Positions 5,624 to 6,329 of a stretch of DNA of 6,329 nucleotides are shown in pieces. How positions within the stretch are numbered: position 1 is the stretch's first letter; each line of letters starts with the position of its first letter. Origin of the DNA: Actinomycetes bacterium (GTDB taxonomy: Bacteria > Actinomycetota > CALGFH01). Made by a program: the position numbers and the translations under genes. The notes under the pieces are model-generated. The model was not told the DNA's origin, did no database searches, and worked only from the letters and a program-made list of their open reading frames with translations. Where the stretch lies: contig JASLBL010000318.1 of assembly GCA_030146615.1 (NCBI GenBank), positions 1 through 6,329 on the forward strand, read 5' to 3'.

Positions 5624-5750
5624 CAAACACGCTGCATAGCACCCATGGAACAGATCAAGGAAACCGTAGGGCATCCGAATTTGCGCAGCGCAGCCGATTC
5701 GTCGAGCATCCAGCCTTTGTATCCGGTCCCAACACTACGGGGGGAGCAGC

Positions 5751-6251
5751 GTGAAGCGACGCATCCTTGTCGCCCTTGCCCTGGTCGGCCTGCTGTCGCT
5801 CGTCGTGGTCAGCCGCGCCGGGGCGGCCACCCAGACCACTAGCCCGGTCACCACCTTCGCCGGGTCGGTGGCCGGCACCTCCACCCTCACCCGGACCGAG
5901 AGCGGCATCGCCTTCACGCTGTCCACCAGCGACCTGGAGGCCGGGCACGCCGTGACCATCTGGTGGATGATCTTCAACCCCGACGGCACGGTGTCGGTGC
6001 AGTACGCCGCCGGCCACGTCGTCGGCGCCAGCGGCACCGCCAGCTTCGCCGGCTTCCTGCGGGTGGTTGACACCACCGGGGTGATCAATGGCGGCCCCGG
6101 CCTGCTCGACCCGCTGGAGGCCAACGGCGTGCTGGTGGTACGGGACCACGGCGAGCTGGACCCCAGCCAGGTCAACCAGCAGATCCTCACCTTCGACGCC
6201 TGCAACCCGACCTGCACCGACCTGCAGATCTCGATGCACGCGGCCGGCTGA
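5751..6251 (+). CDS. Secreted protein of unknown function
   Basis: The protein has 166 residues. It has a classic Sec signal peptide: MKRR, a hydrophobic core at 5-20, and a probable signal peptidase I site after AGA (residues 23-25). The mature part is predicted to be mostly beta strand. Landmarks are LSTSDLEAGHAVTIWWMIFN, AAGHVVGASGTASFAGFLRV, GPGLLDPLEANGVLVVRDHG and the end CNPTCTDLQISMH, whose two cysteines may pair. From memory this pattern (GHA.T.WW..FN, then AGHVVG, GPGLLDP, V.R.HG and a C-terminal Cys pair with D.Q...H) matches a group of secreted bacterial proteins of unknown function, some with a longer Cys-containing insert after the WW..FN segment that is absent here. The start is GTG 5751, with GGGGGGAG six bases upstream. 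It is the only plus-strand gene and is followed by a strong hairpin, so it is probably monocistronic. Confidence 0.9.
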   Translation: MKRRILVALALVGLLSLVVVSRAGAATQTTSPVTTFAGSVAGTSTLTRTESGIAFTLSTSDLEAGHAVTIWWMIFNPDGTVSVQYAAGHVVGASGTASFAGFLRVVDTTGVINGGPGLLDPLEANGVLVVRDHGELDPSQVNQQILTFDACNPTCTDLQISMHAAG

Positions 6252-6271
6252 GCCACGGCGGCGCCGGCTGG

Positions 6272-6319
6272 CAGGCGAGTGGGCTGGGAAGACCCCCCTC
6301 CCCTCGGCCCACTCGCCTG
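6272..6319 (+). terminator. Strong hairpin terminator of the secreted-protein gene
   Basis: CAGGCGAGTGGGC (6272-6284) and GCCCACTCGCCTG (6307-6319) are perfect 13-bp complements. Two G-C and two G-U pairs can extend the stem inward to 17 pairs, leaving a loop of about 14 bases. It starts 20 bases after the TGA and lacks a U-tract, as is common for actinobacterial terminators. It could also serve a gene converging from beyond the window. Confidence 0.8.
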
Positions 6320-6329
6320 AACCAGACCA

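Noticed and set aside
5655..6256. Minus-strand frames of 173-194 residues opposite the secreted-protein gene.
   Set aside because: The plus strand has a signal peptide, ribosome site, conserved-looking motifs and a terminator; the minus frames have none of these.

Overview
The window looks like chromosomal DNA of a high-GC actinobacterium (Actinomycetota). The basis is the strong G/C bias at third codon positions, GTG starts, purine-rich ribosome sites (GGAGG types), U-tract-less hairpins at gene ends, and several protein families typical of that phylum: a DUF6328-type membrane protein, an N-terminally extended LapA-domain protein, and a single-pass protein with an RFGPEY motif. I cannot name a genus. 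No rRNA, tRNA, CRISPR array, transposase, phage gene or clear defence system was found, and no gene has a known enzymatic role.

Layout. Nearly everything is on the minus strand. Positions 16-1307 hold two coupled genes (TAATG junction) that share a C-terminal domain. One is the membrane-anchored form; the other has lost the anchor and carries a long acidic, repeat-bearing N-terminal region. A 487-base gap follows, with a possible promoter and perhaps a decayed coding scrap. Next come a four-helix DUF6328-like membrane protein (1795-2322) and a two-helix LapA-domain protein (2561-2944), each preceded by its own good ribosome site. Positions 3251-4567 hold two unknown genes read in the same direction: a two-part soluble protein and a single-pass membrane protein with a helical outer domain. 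A 528-base stretch with no convincing gene follows; part of it is visibly poorer in GC. A small CxCGW...H protein (5096-5329) has the best ribosome site in the window. After a repeat-rich divergent intergenic region, the only plus-strand gene (5751-6251) encodes a Sec-exported protein. It ends at a 13-bp perfect hairpin, the clearest terminator here.

How the genes work together. Five of the eight confident proteins are membrane-inserted or exported, so the theme is the cell envelope, but no shared pathway can be read from the sequence. The most unusual features are the anchored/unanchored paralogue pair, the near-perfect 48-bp in-frame duplication inside one of them, and the cluster of inverted and direct repeats between the small CxCGW protein and the secreted protein. 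I did not find convincing evidence for a wholly new multi-gene system.
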